Part shown: positions 17,363 through 25,573 of the stretch, piece by piece
Layout: each line of letters begins with the position of its first letter
How positions within the stretch are numbered: the first letter of the stretch is position 1
Source: Hymenobacter sp. CRA2
Lineage (GTDB): Bacteria > Bacteroidota > Bacteroidia > Cytophagales > Hymenobacteraceae
Direction of reading: 5' to 3'
Assembly: GCF_002007105.1 (NCBI RefSeq)
Contig: NZ_MVBC01000001.1
Coordinates: 558,001 to 622,000, forward strand
Length of the DNA: 64,000 nt
Notes under the pieces: generated by a model
The model's input: the letters and a program-made list of their open reading frames with translations, nothing else
Told to the model about the DNA's origin: nothing
Database searches by the model: none
Translations under genes and position numbers: made by a program

Positions 17363-18520
17363 ATGAATACCAAGGAGCTTCTGAACCTGCACTTCTTCGG
17401 TAACACCGTTGGGCAGTACCTGGTGTGCGGCATCATTTTGCTGCTGGGCTTCGGGCTGCGGCGGCTGATGTCGCGCATCGTCTCCAAGGTGTTTTACCGC
17501 GTTATCAAGCGCTACACCGCCGGCGTTACAGAGCAGGAACTCAACGACTTGCTCATTCAGCCGCTGTCGGTGGTGCTGTTCCTGTTCACGCTGTTTCTGG
17601 CCTTCAACGTGCTCGACTACCCCGCCGACGTCACGCACGATTTGGCCCGCAACGAGCCCTGGCCCAAGAAGGTAGCTTTCGCCGGGTACCAGATCGGCGT
17701 CATTTCGGCCCTGGCCTGGGTGGTGCTGCGCCTCATCGACTTTGCTGAGCTGGTGTACCGCCGCCGGGCCGAGCTGCTGACTTCCACCAACACCCGCCTC
17801 GACGCGCAGTTTATTCCCTTCGCCAAGGACTTCACCAAGGTCATCATCCTGATTTTCGCCTTCCTGGTGATGCTCGGGCAGGTGTTCGGCGTCAACGTGA
17901 CAGCGCTGATCGGCGGCTTGGGCATCGGCGGTCTGGCCGTGGCCTTTGCGGCCAAGGAAAGCCTGGAAAACCTCATTGCCTCGTTCACCATCTTCCTCGA
18001 CCGGCCCTTTCAGGTGGGCGACCTGGTGACGGTGGGCGGCATCACGGGCACGGTGGAGAAAGTAGGCTTCCGCAGCACGCGCCTGCGCACAGCTGAGAAA
18101 AGCTACGTGACGGTGCCCAACAAGTCCATGATTGACAAGCCCTTGGACAACTTGTCGTTGCGCACGGCCCGGCGCGTGGGCTTCACCCTGAACTTCAGCC
18201 ACGACACCACTCGCGAGCAGCTGCTGGCCATTGCTACCGAGCTGCGTGACTTTCTGCGCCGGCACGAGCGAGTCATTCCGGAGGAGGTGCAAACCAAGCT
18301 CTCGGCCCTCACCCAAACCGGCCGCGACCTGACGGTACAGTACTTCGTGCAGGTGGCTACCTACGACGAGTACCTCGATATCAAAGAAGAAGTCAACTAC
18401 CGCATTCTTGAAATCGTGGAGGCGCACGGCGGCTCCTTTGCCACCAATACTACCGTGGTGCGCATGCTGGCCGACCCGGGCATCAACTCCGGGCAGTCCA
18501 GCAGCAGCTCGGTACTGTAG
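17363..18520 (+). CDS. MscS-family mechanosensitive ion channel
   Basis: Inner-membrane channel that releases solutes on hypo-osmotic shock. Seen in 385 residues: four hydrophobic segments (about 15-35, 70-90, 110-135, 155-180), then the pore-lining helix and beta domain signature ALIGGLGIGGLAVAFAAKES, followed by LDRPFQVGDLV and VEKVGFRSTRLRT, and a soluble C-terminal domain with EVNYRILEIVEAHG. The pore helix is Gly/Ala-rich as in MscS. Compared with E. coli MscS (286 residues) it has an extra N-terminal helix. A short Ser-rich tail ends the protein. Confidence 0.92.
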   Translation: MNTKELLNLHFFGNTVGQYLVCGIILLLGFGLRRLMSRIVSKVFYRVIKRYTAGVTEQELNDLLIQPLSVVLFLFTLFLAFNVLDYPADVTHDLARNEPWPKKVAFAGYQIGVISALAWVVLRLIDFAELVYRRRAELLTSTNTRLDAQFIPFAKDFTKVIILIFAFLVMLGQVFGVNVTALIGGLGIGGLAVAFAAKESLENLIASFTIFLDRPFQVGDLVTVGGITGTVEKVGFRSTRLRTAEKSYVTVPNKSMIDKPLDNLSLRTARRVGFTLNFSHDTTREQLLAIATELRDFLRRHERVIPEEVQTKLSALTQTGRDLTVQYFVQVATYDEYLDIKEEVNYRILEIVEAHGGSFATNTTVVRMLADPGINSGQSSSSSVL

Positions 18521-18529
18521 CCCAACGAA

Positions 18530-20110
18530 TTAGCGAAACTTGGGCGAGCGGATACGGATGTCGTGCTTGATGATATTGACTTCCTTGTCCTTCGGAAACT
18601 CCACTTCGAAGCTGAACCGCAGGCGCTGACTGGCGTTGGGTGCCAGATTCAGATACCAGGTTAGGCGGCCGATCCGCTCCTCTACCTGCGCCCCGGTAGT
18701 TTCCAGCACCTTCACCTGAATTTCCTTCTCGCTGGACACCGGCACCTGATCCTGGATTTTGATGCGTACCGGCTCCGCGTGCAGGTTGCGCACGTTCAGC
18801 TCGTAGGTCAGGCGCACGCGGCGCTTCTGGTTACCCGCGTTGCGGCTGAAGTCTTCTAGTTTGGTGCGGCCCACGACGATGCGGTCATCGAAGCCCAAGG
18901 ACAGTTCCAGCGAATCGTTGTAGGCCTGGCCTTGCAGCTCGGTGTCGCCCACGTAGGCGCCGCGGTAATACACTTCGGCTTCCTCGGGTAAGTGCAGACC
19001 TTCCCAGCCGCTTACCTTGGTCTGCAGGAATACCTTGTCGGATAATTTGGGCAGGGCCAGGTACTCGGTGCGCGAAGGCAGCGTGAGGGCCGGCAGGCTG
19101 ATGCGCTGAACGTCGCCCGCCGCCATCGTAATAAGCTCGGGCACTTCATAACGCGTGCCCTGCGAGGCCTCGACCGGACGCCCGGCGGCGGTGCCTTTAA
19201 CGACGAAGGCATCCACCCGTCCCTCGCCGATATGGTCGTTCTCACCGTCGGAATCGAGCGTCCACGGCTCCATAGCCGGTTTGCTGACATCGACCGTGCG
19301 GACCTCGTTGACGAGTACCACGCGCACTTTGTCCCAGTCGAGGCCGCTTCGGTTGAACACCTGCCCGCTGGAGATGAACTGCACCGTCTTGCCGGCTTCA
19401 TCAGCCCGTATTTCCAGCCGGGGGCGCCAGGTCATGCGGCGGTTGACGCCGTAGCGCAGCAGCAGCGGAAAGGTGCCGGCCCGAGCGGCCCGCACGGTGA
19501 TGTAGTACGGTTTTACCTGCTCGTCGGGCTTGCTGCGCGCCTCCAACCGGCGCGCCAGGTTTTTCTGCGTTTCCTGCTGCCGGGTAAGCTGGCGCGTGGC
19601 CAGTTGAATAGCCACCAGCCGGGTGCGCAGCAGGGTGGCGCCTTTTTGCAGCTCAGCGCTCCAGCCAGCCTGCGTGCCGCTGGGCATCAACCGGTTGGCC
19701 AGCAGCATGGCTTTTTCCTCCTCCAAGGCTTTCAGCTCCGCCTCCAGGCGCGCCAGCTCGTCGTTGGCACGCGTCAGGCTATCGGCGGCGGCGCGGTTAG
19801 CCGCGGTCAGGGCGAGGGGTACCGTAGGTTCTTCTTCGTCCTCGTTGTCGTTGCCGATGGAAAGCACTTCCACTCCGTCGCCCAACCGTACCTCCACCTC
19901 GCTGGCGGTGTTCAAGTACTTCGAGGCATTCTGAATCAGCACTTGGCTGGTTCCGGCGGGCAAAGCCAGGCTGGCCTGGTGCTCCATTTCCATGCTGCTC
20001 AGGTACAGGGTCACGGCTTTCAAGGGCGGACGCACCTCAATTACCCGCCTCGTTTGCGCCTGCGCAGCCGCCGCAAATAACAGCAGACTCAATAGTACAC
20101 GTAGCTTCAT
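18530..20110 (-). CDS. DUF4139 domain-containing exported protein (MuiA-like)
   Basis: From ATG 20110 the 526-residue protein starts with a clean signal peptide (MKLRVLLSLLLFAAAAQAQ), so upstream in-frame starts are rejected. The N-terminal part matches the DUF4140-like domain (VTLYLSSMEMEHQASLALPAG), then a coiled coil at about 115-190, then the DUF4139 region with YYITVRAARAGTFPLLLRYG and a C-terminal beta-rich tail (LTYELNVRNLHAEPV). The family includes mucoidy inhibitor A; molecular function is unknown. It converges with the MscS gene, whose stop is only 10 bases away. No promoter stands out. Confidence 0.85.
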   Translation of the reverse strand: MKLRVLLSLLLFAAAAQAQTRRVIEVRPPLKAVTLYLSSMEMEHQASLALPAGTSQVLIQNASKYLNTASEVEVRLGDGVEVLSIGNDNEDEEEPTVPLALTAANRAAADSLTRANDELARLEAELKALEEEKAMLLANRLMPSGTQAGWSAELQKGATLLRTRLVAIQLATRQLTRQQETQKNLARRLEARSKPDEQVKPYYITVRAARAGTFPLLLRYGVNRRMTWRPRLEIRADEAGKTVQFISSGQVFNRSGLDWDKVRVVLVNEVRTVDVSKPAMEPWTLDSDGENDHIGEGRVDAFVVKGTAAGRPVEASQGTRYEVPELITMAAGDVQRISLPALTLPSRTEYLALPKLSDKVFLQTKVSGWEGLHLPEEAEVYYRGAYVGDTELQGQAYNDSLELSLGFDDRIVVGRTKLEDFSRNAGNQKRRVRLTYELNVRNLHAEPVRIKIQDQVPVSSEKEIQVKVLETTGAQVEERIGRLTWYLNLAPNASQRLRFSFEVEFPKDKEVNIIKHDIRIRSPKFR

Positions 20111-20232
20111 GCAAATGCCGATTAAGTTAACGCGGCAAGATGCACAACTCGGTAGTAACAAGAAACCGGCTGACGCACAGGCGCCAGCCGGTTTCCGGTA
20201 ATTCACTTCGCTTTGGTTAGAGCTATGGCTGC

Positions 20233-21129
20233 TTAGCGGCCGCCCAGCAGCCCACCGAGCATGCCGCCCAAGCCCCCGCTCATCAGGCCGCCGAGGCCAC
20301 CGCCACCGGTGTTGCGCGGGCCCATCTGCGAGTTGCCGCCGAGGCCGCCGAGCACGTTCATCAGGCCGCCGAGGCCGCCACCGGGCACGCCGTAGCCGGC
20401 CGGGCTGGCTCCGTAGCCGCCTCCGCCGCCCATCATGCTGCCCAGTACGCCGCTGCCGAGCACGCCGCCCAGCAGCCCGCCCAGGCCACCTCCCATCGAC
20501 GAGCCGCCGCCCAGCACGCTGCCCAGACCGCCGCCGAGGCCACCACCGCCCATCATGCTGCCTAAGCCGCCGCCCCGGTTGCCGCCCATCACGCGCGACA
20601 GCACCATGGGCGCCGCTACGGCCAGCAGGCCACCCAACGCGGCCTGCGGCGGTATGCCCACCGAGCGGAGCTTATCGCCGAGCGAGTCCATCAGGCCCTG
20701 CGGGGCCTGCTCCGGCTGCTGAGCCTGGGCCTGCTGCGTCTGGTGCACCACGTTCTCAATGGTTTGCACCTGCTGCTGGTTCACGCCGAGGTAGGCCGAA
20801 ATTTTGTTGACCATGGCCTCCTCGTCGTTGGAGTACGAGCCATCGGCGCGAGCAAAGCTGACGAGGTCCGTCACCAGCGAGTAGCGCAGGTTGCTGTTGC
20901 GCAGCTGGTCGAGGTTGGCTTTGATGCTTTCGTTGGAGGAATCCTGTGCCGCTTGCACCACCTGCTGGGTGCTTTGGGGCGACAGGCCCATCACCTGGGC
21001 CATTTGCTCCAGAAACTGGCCTTCTTCCTGCGAGGCTTGGCGGTCGGCGGTGGCCAGGCTGGCCACTACGCTCAGGTAAGCGGTTTTTTCCGGTTCGGAA
21101 TACTGATTGAAGACTTCTTCGGGTTGCAT
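20233..21129 (-). CDS. TerB-like protein with glycine/methionine-rich tail
   Basis: The ATG at 21129 gives 298 residues; longer in-frame starts run into the neighbouring gene and encode Arg/Pro-rich shadow sequence. Residues 1-135 form an all-helical TerB-like domain (ASLATADRQASQEEGQFLEQ and VSFARADGSYSNDEEAMVNK are the two acidic repeats typical of TerB). A Gln-rich linker follows, then a segment reminiscent of DUF937 proteins (LGGLLAVAAPMVLSRVMGG) and about 130 residues made almost only of Gly, Leu, Met and Ser. TerB domains bind metal and occur in stress and defence contexts; here the role is unknown. Confidence 0.8.
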   Translation of the reverse strand: MQPEEVFNQYSEPEKTAYLSVVASLATADRQASQEEGQFLEQMAQVMGLSPQSTQQVVQAAQDSSNESIKANLDQLRNSNLRYSLVTDLVSFARADGSYSNDEEAMVNKISAYLGVNQQQVQTIENVVHQTQQAQAQQPEQAPQGLMDSLGDKLRSVGIPPQAALGGLLAVAAPMVLSRVMGGNRGGGLGSMMGGGGLGGGLGSVLGGGSSMGGGLGGLLGGVLGSGVLGSMMGGGGGYGASPAGYGVPGGGLGGLMNVLGGLGGNSQMGPRNTGGGGLGGLMSGGLGGMLGGLLGGR

Positions 21130-21226
21130 AACGCGAGGTGTTTGGGAGGTGGGAAAAGATGCAGCAACAAATAAGACAGATGACCTTAACGCAGCTCTTC
21201 CCGCAATTGTTGACGCCCCTCGCGCC

Positions 21227-23770
21227 TTAAAACTCGAAGTACTCCCCTGGCTGCGGCTGCGCCGGCTTTTTCGGTTTTGGTGCCGGTGCCTGCCAGGACC
21301 GCGGGCGAGCGGGCACTGGCGCGGGCGCAGTCGTTGGGCTCGGCGCGGCCGTGGTAGCGGCCGCCGTGGTGGCGGCAGTAGCCGTTCGTCCCTGTGAGGC
21401 ATCCGGGCGGGCGCGCTCAGGCCCTACGCGAAAATTATCCTCGCTGCCCCACACGCGCAGTCGCACTTCGGGCCCGCTACGCGTGACCACGCCCCCGGCC
21501 GCCACATCGAAGGCCGGGCGGCGCAGGCCCGGCAGCAGCGGGATGGTCAGGTGGTAATCCATTTGCTGATCGAAGGTATGCGTGCCGGTCAGGCGAATGA
21601 CCGCAGCCCGGCGCACGTTGGAGCGGATTTCCATTTCCGGGATGTACACCGTACGGCTCTGCACGTACAGCGTATTCGTCAGCTCGTCGAAGCGCAGGTG
21701 CCGCAGCTGTTCCCGGCTGGCGAGCATGCTCAGCCGCTGGGCCGGGGCAAAATCCAGCAGCTCGCCGTGGCGGATGCTGCCGCGCACTTCGGCTTCCAGC
21801 CGGTCGGGCAGCGGCTCCAGCTGCGCGTTCAGGTACACATCGGCCTCGGCCGTGCCCGTCAGCTGGCCGCGCAGCTGCCGGTAACGGATGAAGTCCTGCC
21901 CGAAGTCCTCGAATACGTAGAATAGACTGTCGAGGCGCAGCTGCCGGCAGCTGGTTACCGCGCTGACTTTCAGCAGCTCGGGGCGCCGCGCATCCACCGT
22001 GCCGCGCAAGGTTGCCTCGCCGCCGGCGGCGCGCACCGTCAGCTGGGGGCAGGTCAGCAGTTGGTTGCGCAGATTCACCGTGCCGCGAATGGCACGGGCC
22101 CGCAGCCGACGGAAGCGCAGCCGCTCGATGTGCGCATTCACCGCCAGGTCAACGCCAGCGGGCAGTGGCAGGCCGCCAGCCCTGGTCACTGCGCCGGCCT
22201 TGCCGGCAGGTGCTTTCATGGCCCGCAGCAGTTCGTCGGCATCCACGTAGCGGGCCGTGGCATCGGCTTCCACGTGCAGGGGCTGCCGTGGCAACAAGGC
22301 CCAGGCCAAGGCGTTGTGAAACAGCCCGTTCAGCTGAAAGTCAGACCGGCCCAGGCGGCCGCTTAGGTTGGTTACGGCCACGTCGTTGCGCCGCAGCAGC
22401 AGCTCACCGCTGAGGCGGGTGAGCGGCACGGCCAGGTAACGCCGCAGGCGCAGGCTCACGCCGCGCAGCTGCATGTCGCCGGTGGCGCTGAGAGCTGCCC
22501 GCGCCGGGTTTTGGCGAAACGCCCGCAGCTTGCCTTTTAGCTCGCCTTTCAGGCGTACGCTGCCACCTGCGGCCTGCACGGCCGCCACCGGGTGAAAACG
22601 CAGCACATCGGCCACGTTCAGCTCGGCCGCCACGCGCAGCGCTATATCCGGGTCGCGCAGGTTGGTGTAGCGCAACGAGCCGCTGAAGGGCCGGTTGCCG
22701 AGGCGGCCCCGCACGTCCTGCAGGCGCAACTCGGCGGTACGGGCTGTGGCCAGCCGGCCGTTGTGAAAACTGCCCGTCAGGAACACGTGCTCAATGCGTT
22801 GCTCGGTATCCGGGTGGTAAAACGACGCGTCGCGGCAGCCAAACTGCACATCCACCCGCGGGTTGTGCCGGGCCGACAATTCGCCTTTCACAGCACTGCG
22901 AAAATACACCTGCCCGCCGCTGCGGTACGCGGCCAGCGGGCGTTGGAGCCGTCGGGGCAGCAGCGCCAGTAACCCCGGCAAATCGGTGTTCTGTCCCTCG
23001 GCGCGCACATCCAACTGTAATGGGCCGGCCCAGCCTACGGTGCCCTGCACGGCATAAGTGGCTTCCCCAATCCGTAAGGACGACGGCTCAATGGTCAGCA
23101 TCTGCCGCGCCCGATCAACGCGTAAGACCGTACTTAGCAATAAGTCTTGATTACGAAAATAGGTATCCGGCCCCAGGCGCAGGCCCGCAACCTGCATCGG
23201 CCCGGCGGCGCGAAGCTGTAGCTGCTGGTCGTTGCCTTCCACAGACGCCTTTACGTCGTAAGCCTGCACGGTATAAGCCTGCCGCAGGGTAGAATCGGCG
23301 TAGCGCAGCGTCACGTCCTGCAAACGCATCTGCTCCACGGCAAACCGCATAGGCTCGGTGCTGGCCGAGTCCGGCCGCAGAATCAAGTAGTTGAACTCCC
23401 CGGCTTGGTTGCGCCGAATATTCACGGCCCCGCGCTGCAGCGTGACTGTGCGGATGCTGTAGCGGCCGCCGAGTACGTCCCAGGCATTGAAGGCGCAGTG
23501 TATGGCCTGCAAGCGGGCCAGGGCCGTGGTGTCTTGCGGCAACGAGCCCTGCAGCCGCACCGCGTAGAGCGACACGCTGACGCGCGGAAACTCCTGCCAC
23601 CACGACAAATCGAAGTGCCCAACCCGCACGGTAGTGCGCAGCTGCCGATTGATGGCCGCCACGAACAAACCGATGATACGCTCCTGCCCCAGCCACAGCC
23701 CCACACCGAGTCCGCCGAGTAGCAGCACGACCGTTAGCAAGCCGTAAGCCAAGAATTTTATCGCCCGCAC
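21227..23770 (-). CDS. AsmA-like outer-membrane biogenesis protein
   Basis: Large periplasm-facing protein anchored by one N-terminal helix (IKFLAYGLLTVVLLLGGLGV). The rest is beta-rich, with the AsmA features FDLSWWQEFPRVSVSLYAV near the N-terminus and an AsmA-like C-terminal domain (FDELTNTLYVQSRTVYIPEM, NVRRAAVIRLTGTHTFDQQM). AsmA-family proteins are thought to bridge membranes and carry lipid. The tail is Ala/Thr/Pro-rich and probably disordered. The start is uncertain: the frame is open to an ATG at 23896, but the GTG at 23770 begins just before the membrane helix and is preferred. Confidence 0.8.
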   Translation of the reverse strand: MRAIKFLAYGLLTVVLLLGGLGVGLWLGQERIIGLFVAAINRQLRTTVRVGHFDLSWWQEFPRVSVSLYAVRLQGSLPQDTTALARLQAIHCAFNAWDVLGGRYSIRTVTLQRGAVNIRRNQAGEFNYLILRPDSASTEPMRFAVEQMRLQDVTLRYADSTLRQAYTVQAYDVKASVEGNDQQLQLRAAGPMQVAGLRLGPDTYFRNQDLLLSTVLRVDRARQMLTIEPSSLRIGEATYAVQGTVGWAGPLQLDVRAEGQNTDLPGLLALLPRRLQRPLAAYRSGGQVYFRSAVKGELSARHNPRVDVQFGCRDASFYHPDTEQRIEHVFLTGSFHNGRLATARTAELRLQDVRGRLGNRPFSGSLRYTNLRDPDIALRVAAELNVADVLRFHPVAAVQAAGGSVRLKGELKGKLRAFRQNPARAALSATGDMQLRGVSLRLRRYLAVPLTRLSGELLLRRNDVAVTNLSGRLGRSDFQLNGLFHNALAWALLPRQPLHVEADATARYVDADELLRAMKAPAGKAGAVTRAGGLPLPAGVDLAVNAHIERLRFRRLRARAIRGTVNLRNQLLTCPQLTVRAAGGEATLRGTVDARRPELLKVSAVTSCRQLRLDSLFYVFEDFGQDFIRYRQLRGQLTGTAEADVYLNAQLEPLPDRLEAEVRGSIRHGELLDFAPAQRLSMLASREQLRHLRFDELTNTLYVQSRTVYIPEMEIRSNVRRAAVIRLTGTHTFDQQMDYHLTIPLLPGLRRPAFDVAAGGVVTRSGPEVRLRVWGSEDNFRVGPERARPDASQGRTATAATTAAATTAAPSPTTAPAPVPARPRSWQAPAPKPKKPAQPQPGEYFEF

Positions 23771-23858
23771 CGCAAAGTTTTTTTTCCTGATCCTGAAACC
23801 ATTGCGGCAAACCCCTCTTGTTTTTGGGAAAAATAACGCGCCGAATGTCGGCAAAGTG

Positions 23859-23889
23859 TTGCGCTTTCCGAAAACACCCACCATATTTG
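23859..23889 (+). promoter_or_regulatory. Promoter of the tRNA-Val pair
   Basis: TTG at 23859-23861, a 20-base gap, then CATATTTG at 23882-23889, one mismatch from TAnnTTTG. It lies about 35 bases before the first tRNA. Confidence 0.55.
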
Positions 23890-23924
23890 CATCCACAAAC
23901 GGGGTAGCAACTCCGAATTGACAA

Positions 23925-23999
23925 GGGGGATTAGCTCAGCTGGTTCAGAGCATCTGCCTTACAAGCAGAGGGTCGGCGGTTCGAACCCGTCATCCCCCA
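23925..23999 (+). tRNA. tRNA-Val (anticodon TAC)
   Basis: 75 nt cloverleaf: acceptor GGGGGAT pairs with ATCCCCC, D-arm AGCTCAGCTGGTT..., anticodon loop CTTACAA in a TCTGC/GCAGA stem, T-arm with GTTCGAAC. The 3' CCA is not encoded. Confidence 0.97.
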
Positions 24000-24009
24000 C
24001 ACCAATAGA

Positions 24010-24042
24010 AGCCACTTAGCGGCATCAGCTAGGTGGCTTTTC
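24010..24042 (+). terminator. Terminator-like hairpin after the first tRNA-Val
   Basis: Stem 24010-24020 with 24028-24038 (one G-T pair), followed by TTTTCT. It lies between the two tRNA genes, so it may only partly end transcription or serve in processing. Confidence 0.6.
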
Positions 24043-24085
24043 TATTCCTGATTCGCATAAAGCCGCTTAGTGGCTCGTGCTTCTT

Positions 24086-24160
24086 GGGAGGTTAGCTCAG
24101 TTGGTTTAGAGCGCTTGCTTCACACGCAAGAGGTCGAAGGTTCGAATCCTTTACTTCCCA
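24086..24160 (+). tRNA. tRNA-Val (anticodon CAC)
   Basis: 75 nt cloverleaf: acceptor GGGAGGT pairs with ACTTCCC (one G-T), anticodon loop TTCACAC in a CTTGC/GCAAG stem, T-loop GTTCGAAT. CCA is not encoded. Confidence 0.96.
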
Positions 24161-24162
24161 CA

Positions 24163-24202
24163 ACAAAGCCCGTTTCCGCACCGGAAACGGGCTTTGTTTT
24201 TT
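24163..24202 (+). terminator. Strong rho-independent terminator of the tRNA-Val operon
   Basis: Perfect 16-base stem (24163-24178 with 24182-24197), 3-base loop, then six Ts. Confidence 0.95.
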
Positions 24203-24243
24203 CCCTGGGGTTGGGTCAAGGGCACTCTGCTTTGTCTGCTTGA

Positions 24244-24711
24244 CTAGCGGAAGATGCTTACACGTCCGACGGTGATATCAGGCGCATTGGGCAGCGGCCG
24301 TTCGGGCACGATGCTAACGCCTATTTTCTTACTCTGCAGCAACTGAGGGCCTTGCAGCTCGCCTAGTTTGGGCGTGATATCGAATACCAACGTGAGACCG
24401 GCGCGGTTGCTTCCTTGCAGGTTGCTGGCCCGGCGCAAGCCGTACAGCGCCTCGCCCCCCACCAACAGTTGGCGAGGAGCACCAGTCCCGCCTTCATCGG
24501 GCAGGAGCAGGTACACGTTCAGGATGGTGGCGTCGCGGGTGCCGCGCACGTTCTCCAAGGCCAGGTACACAGGACCTGACGGCGCTTCTCTGGCGCCGAG
24601 GTGGTACTGGCCGGCGGGGGTGAGCACCACGCTGGTGCGCACACCCGTTCCGGTCACCGGGAGATGCTCAGCACTAGCACCCAACAATTCAGCATTCTGA
24701 GGTAAATCCAT
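24244..24711 (-). CDS. Free-standing tyrosinase C-terminal-like domain protein
   Basis: From ATG 24711 the protein has 155 residues; longer starts overlap the DUF2182 gene. It is clearly homologous to the last 115 or so residues of the tyrosinase two genes upstream: LALENVRGTRDATILNVY against LKLENVRGTFDATVLRVF, ALYGLRRAS against ALFGLRRAS, and VSIVPERPLPNAPDITVGRV against VSIVPNRPLPAGADVEVGRV. In plant polyphenol oxidases a comparable C-terminal sandwich shields the copper site, so it might act in trans as a shield or assembly factor. That is inference. No signal peptide. It is last in a three-gene operon, starting 11 bases after the DUF2182 stop. Confidence 0.8.
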   Translation of the reverse strand: MDLPQNAELLGASAEHLPVTGTGVRTSVVLTPAGQYHLGAREAPSGPVYLALENVRGTRDATILNVYLLLPDEGGTGAPRQLLVGGEALYGLRRASNLQGSNRAGLTLVFDITPKLGELQGPQLLQSKKIGVSIVPERPLPNAPDITVGRVSIFR

Positions 24712-24722
24712 TGCACGACTGA

Positions 24723-25550
24723 TCAGACCCGCGCCGCCAGCGTGGCGGGCAACGCGCTGGGTTGGGGACCACGCAACCGCAAGCGAGCATAACGAAAGGC
24801 CGTGCCGAAACCCCGCAACTGCCAGGCGGGCGTGCGGGGTGGGTCGAGCCGTTCGCACACCATCAGCATGCTCACCCCCATCATAGCCACTACGTGGCCG
24901 TGCGGCAGCAACATAGGCAGCAGCATCGCGGCCCAGCAGGAACCGATGCACCAGCGGCTGTGCTCCAGCCCCATCAGCAACGCGTCCCGATCAGCAGCGG
25001 CCCCAAATGCGGCCAAGGCGCGGTGGCGGTGGCAGCGGTTCAGGTAGCGCTGCTTGGCCGGCGAGGCCTGCCAGACGAGAGCCACCAGCCCCACGAGTGC
25101 GGCCGGCAGGTAGGATTGGGCATCCCACACGCTTACCAGCAACTCCAGCGCAAGTAAGCCGACGCCGGCAACCATCCACCCCGCGCCGTAACCGGCCACG
25201 AATAGCGCGGTGGCACGCGTGCGTCGCCGGGCAAAGCTGGTGGCGCGTACGTGATAGATGGGTTGAATCAGCAGGGGCGCCATCATCGCCACGAGCATCA
25301 GGGCCCAGCCCCCTAACAGGGACTGGGCCTGAGCCACGGAGAGTGGTGCCAGCCAGGGTGTGGCGGCCGCGCCAGGCACTGACCAAGCCAGCGCACCCGG
25401 GCTGGCCGCGCAGTACGACATGACGCGGGGTGCGGCCGCCCCGTAAGCAAGGGGTGCGAAGGCAGGTTTGAGCAGAATAAGCCAGCCCATAAGGCTAACT
25501 GTTAGCACGGTATTGCGGAGCCGCGCATACTCCCGGGGGGTGTACACCAT
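24723..25550 (-). CDS. DUF2182 predicted metal-binding integral membrane protein
   Basis: 275-residue membrane protein (COG5486). Family hallmarks seen: GGWALMLVAMMAPLL near residue 80, ASPAKQRYLNRCHRHR near 160, and GLEHSRWCIGSCWAAMLLPM near 190, followed by further hydrophobic segments, about six in all. The Met- and Cys-containing motifs suggest metal binding, but the family is uncharacterised. It lies between the tyrosinase and its tail homolog with gaps of 23 and 11 bases, so it is almost surely co-expressed with a copper enzyme. A role in copper delivery is a reasonable guess and no more. Confidence 0.85.
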   Translation of the reverse strand: MVYTPREYARLRNTVLTVSLMGWLILLKPAFAPLAYGAAAPRVMSYCAASPGALAWSVPGAAATPWLAPLSVAQAQSLLGGWALMLVAMMAPLLIQPIYHVRATSFARRRTRATALFVAGYGAGWMVAGVGLLALELLVSVWDAQSYLPAALVGLVALVWQASPAKQRYLNRCHRHRALAAFGAAADRDALLMGLEHSRWCIGSCWAAMLLPMLLPHGHVVAMMGVSMLMVCERLDPPRTPAWQLRGFGTAFRYARLRLRGPQPSALPATLAARV

Positions 25551-25573
25551 ACGCCCGACAGGGAAGGGTAAAC

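Noticed and set aside
24010-24160. Third tRNA between or after the two tRNA-Val genes
   Set aside because: The interval only holds a hairpin; no second cloverleaf can be drawn.
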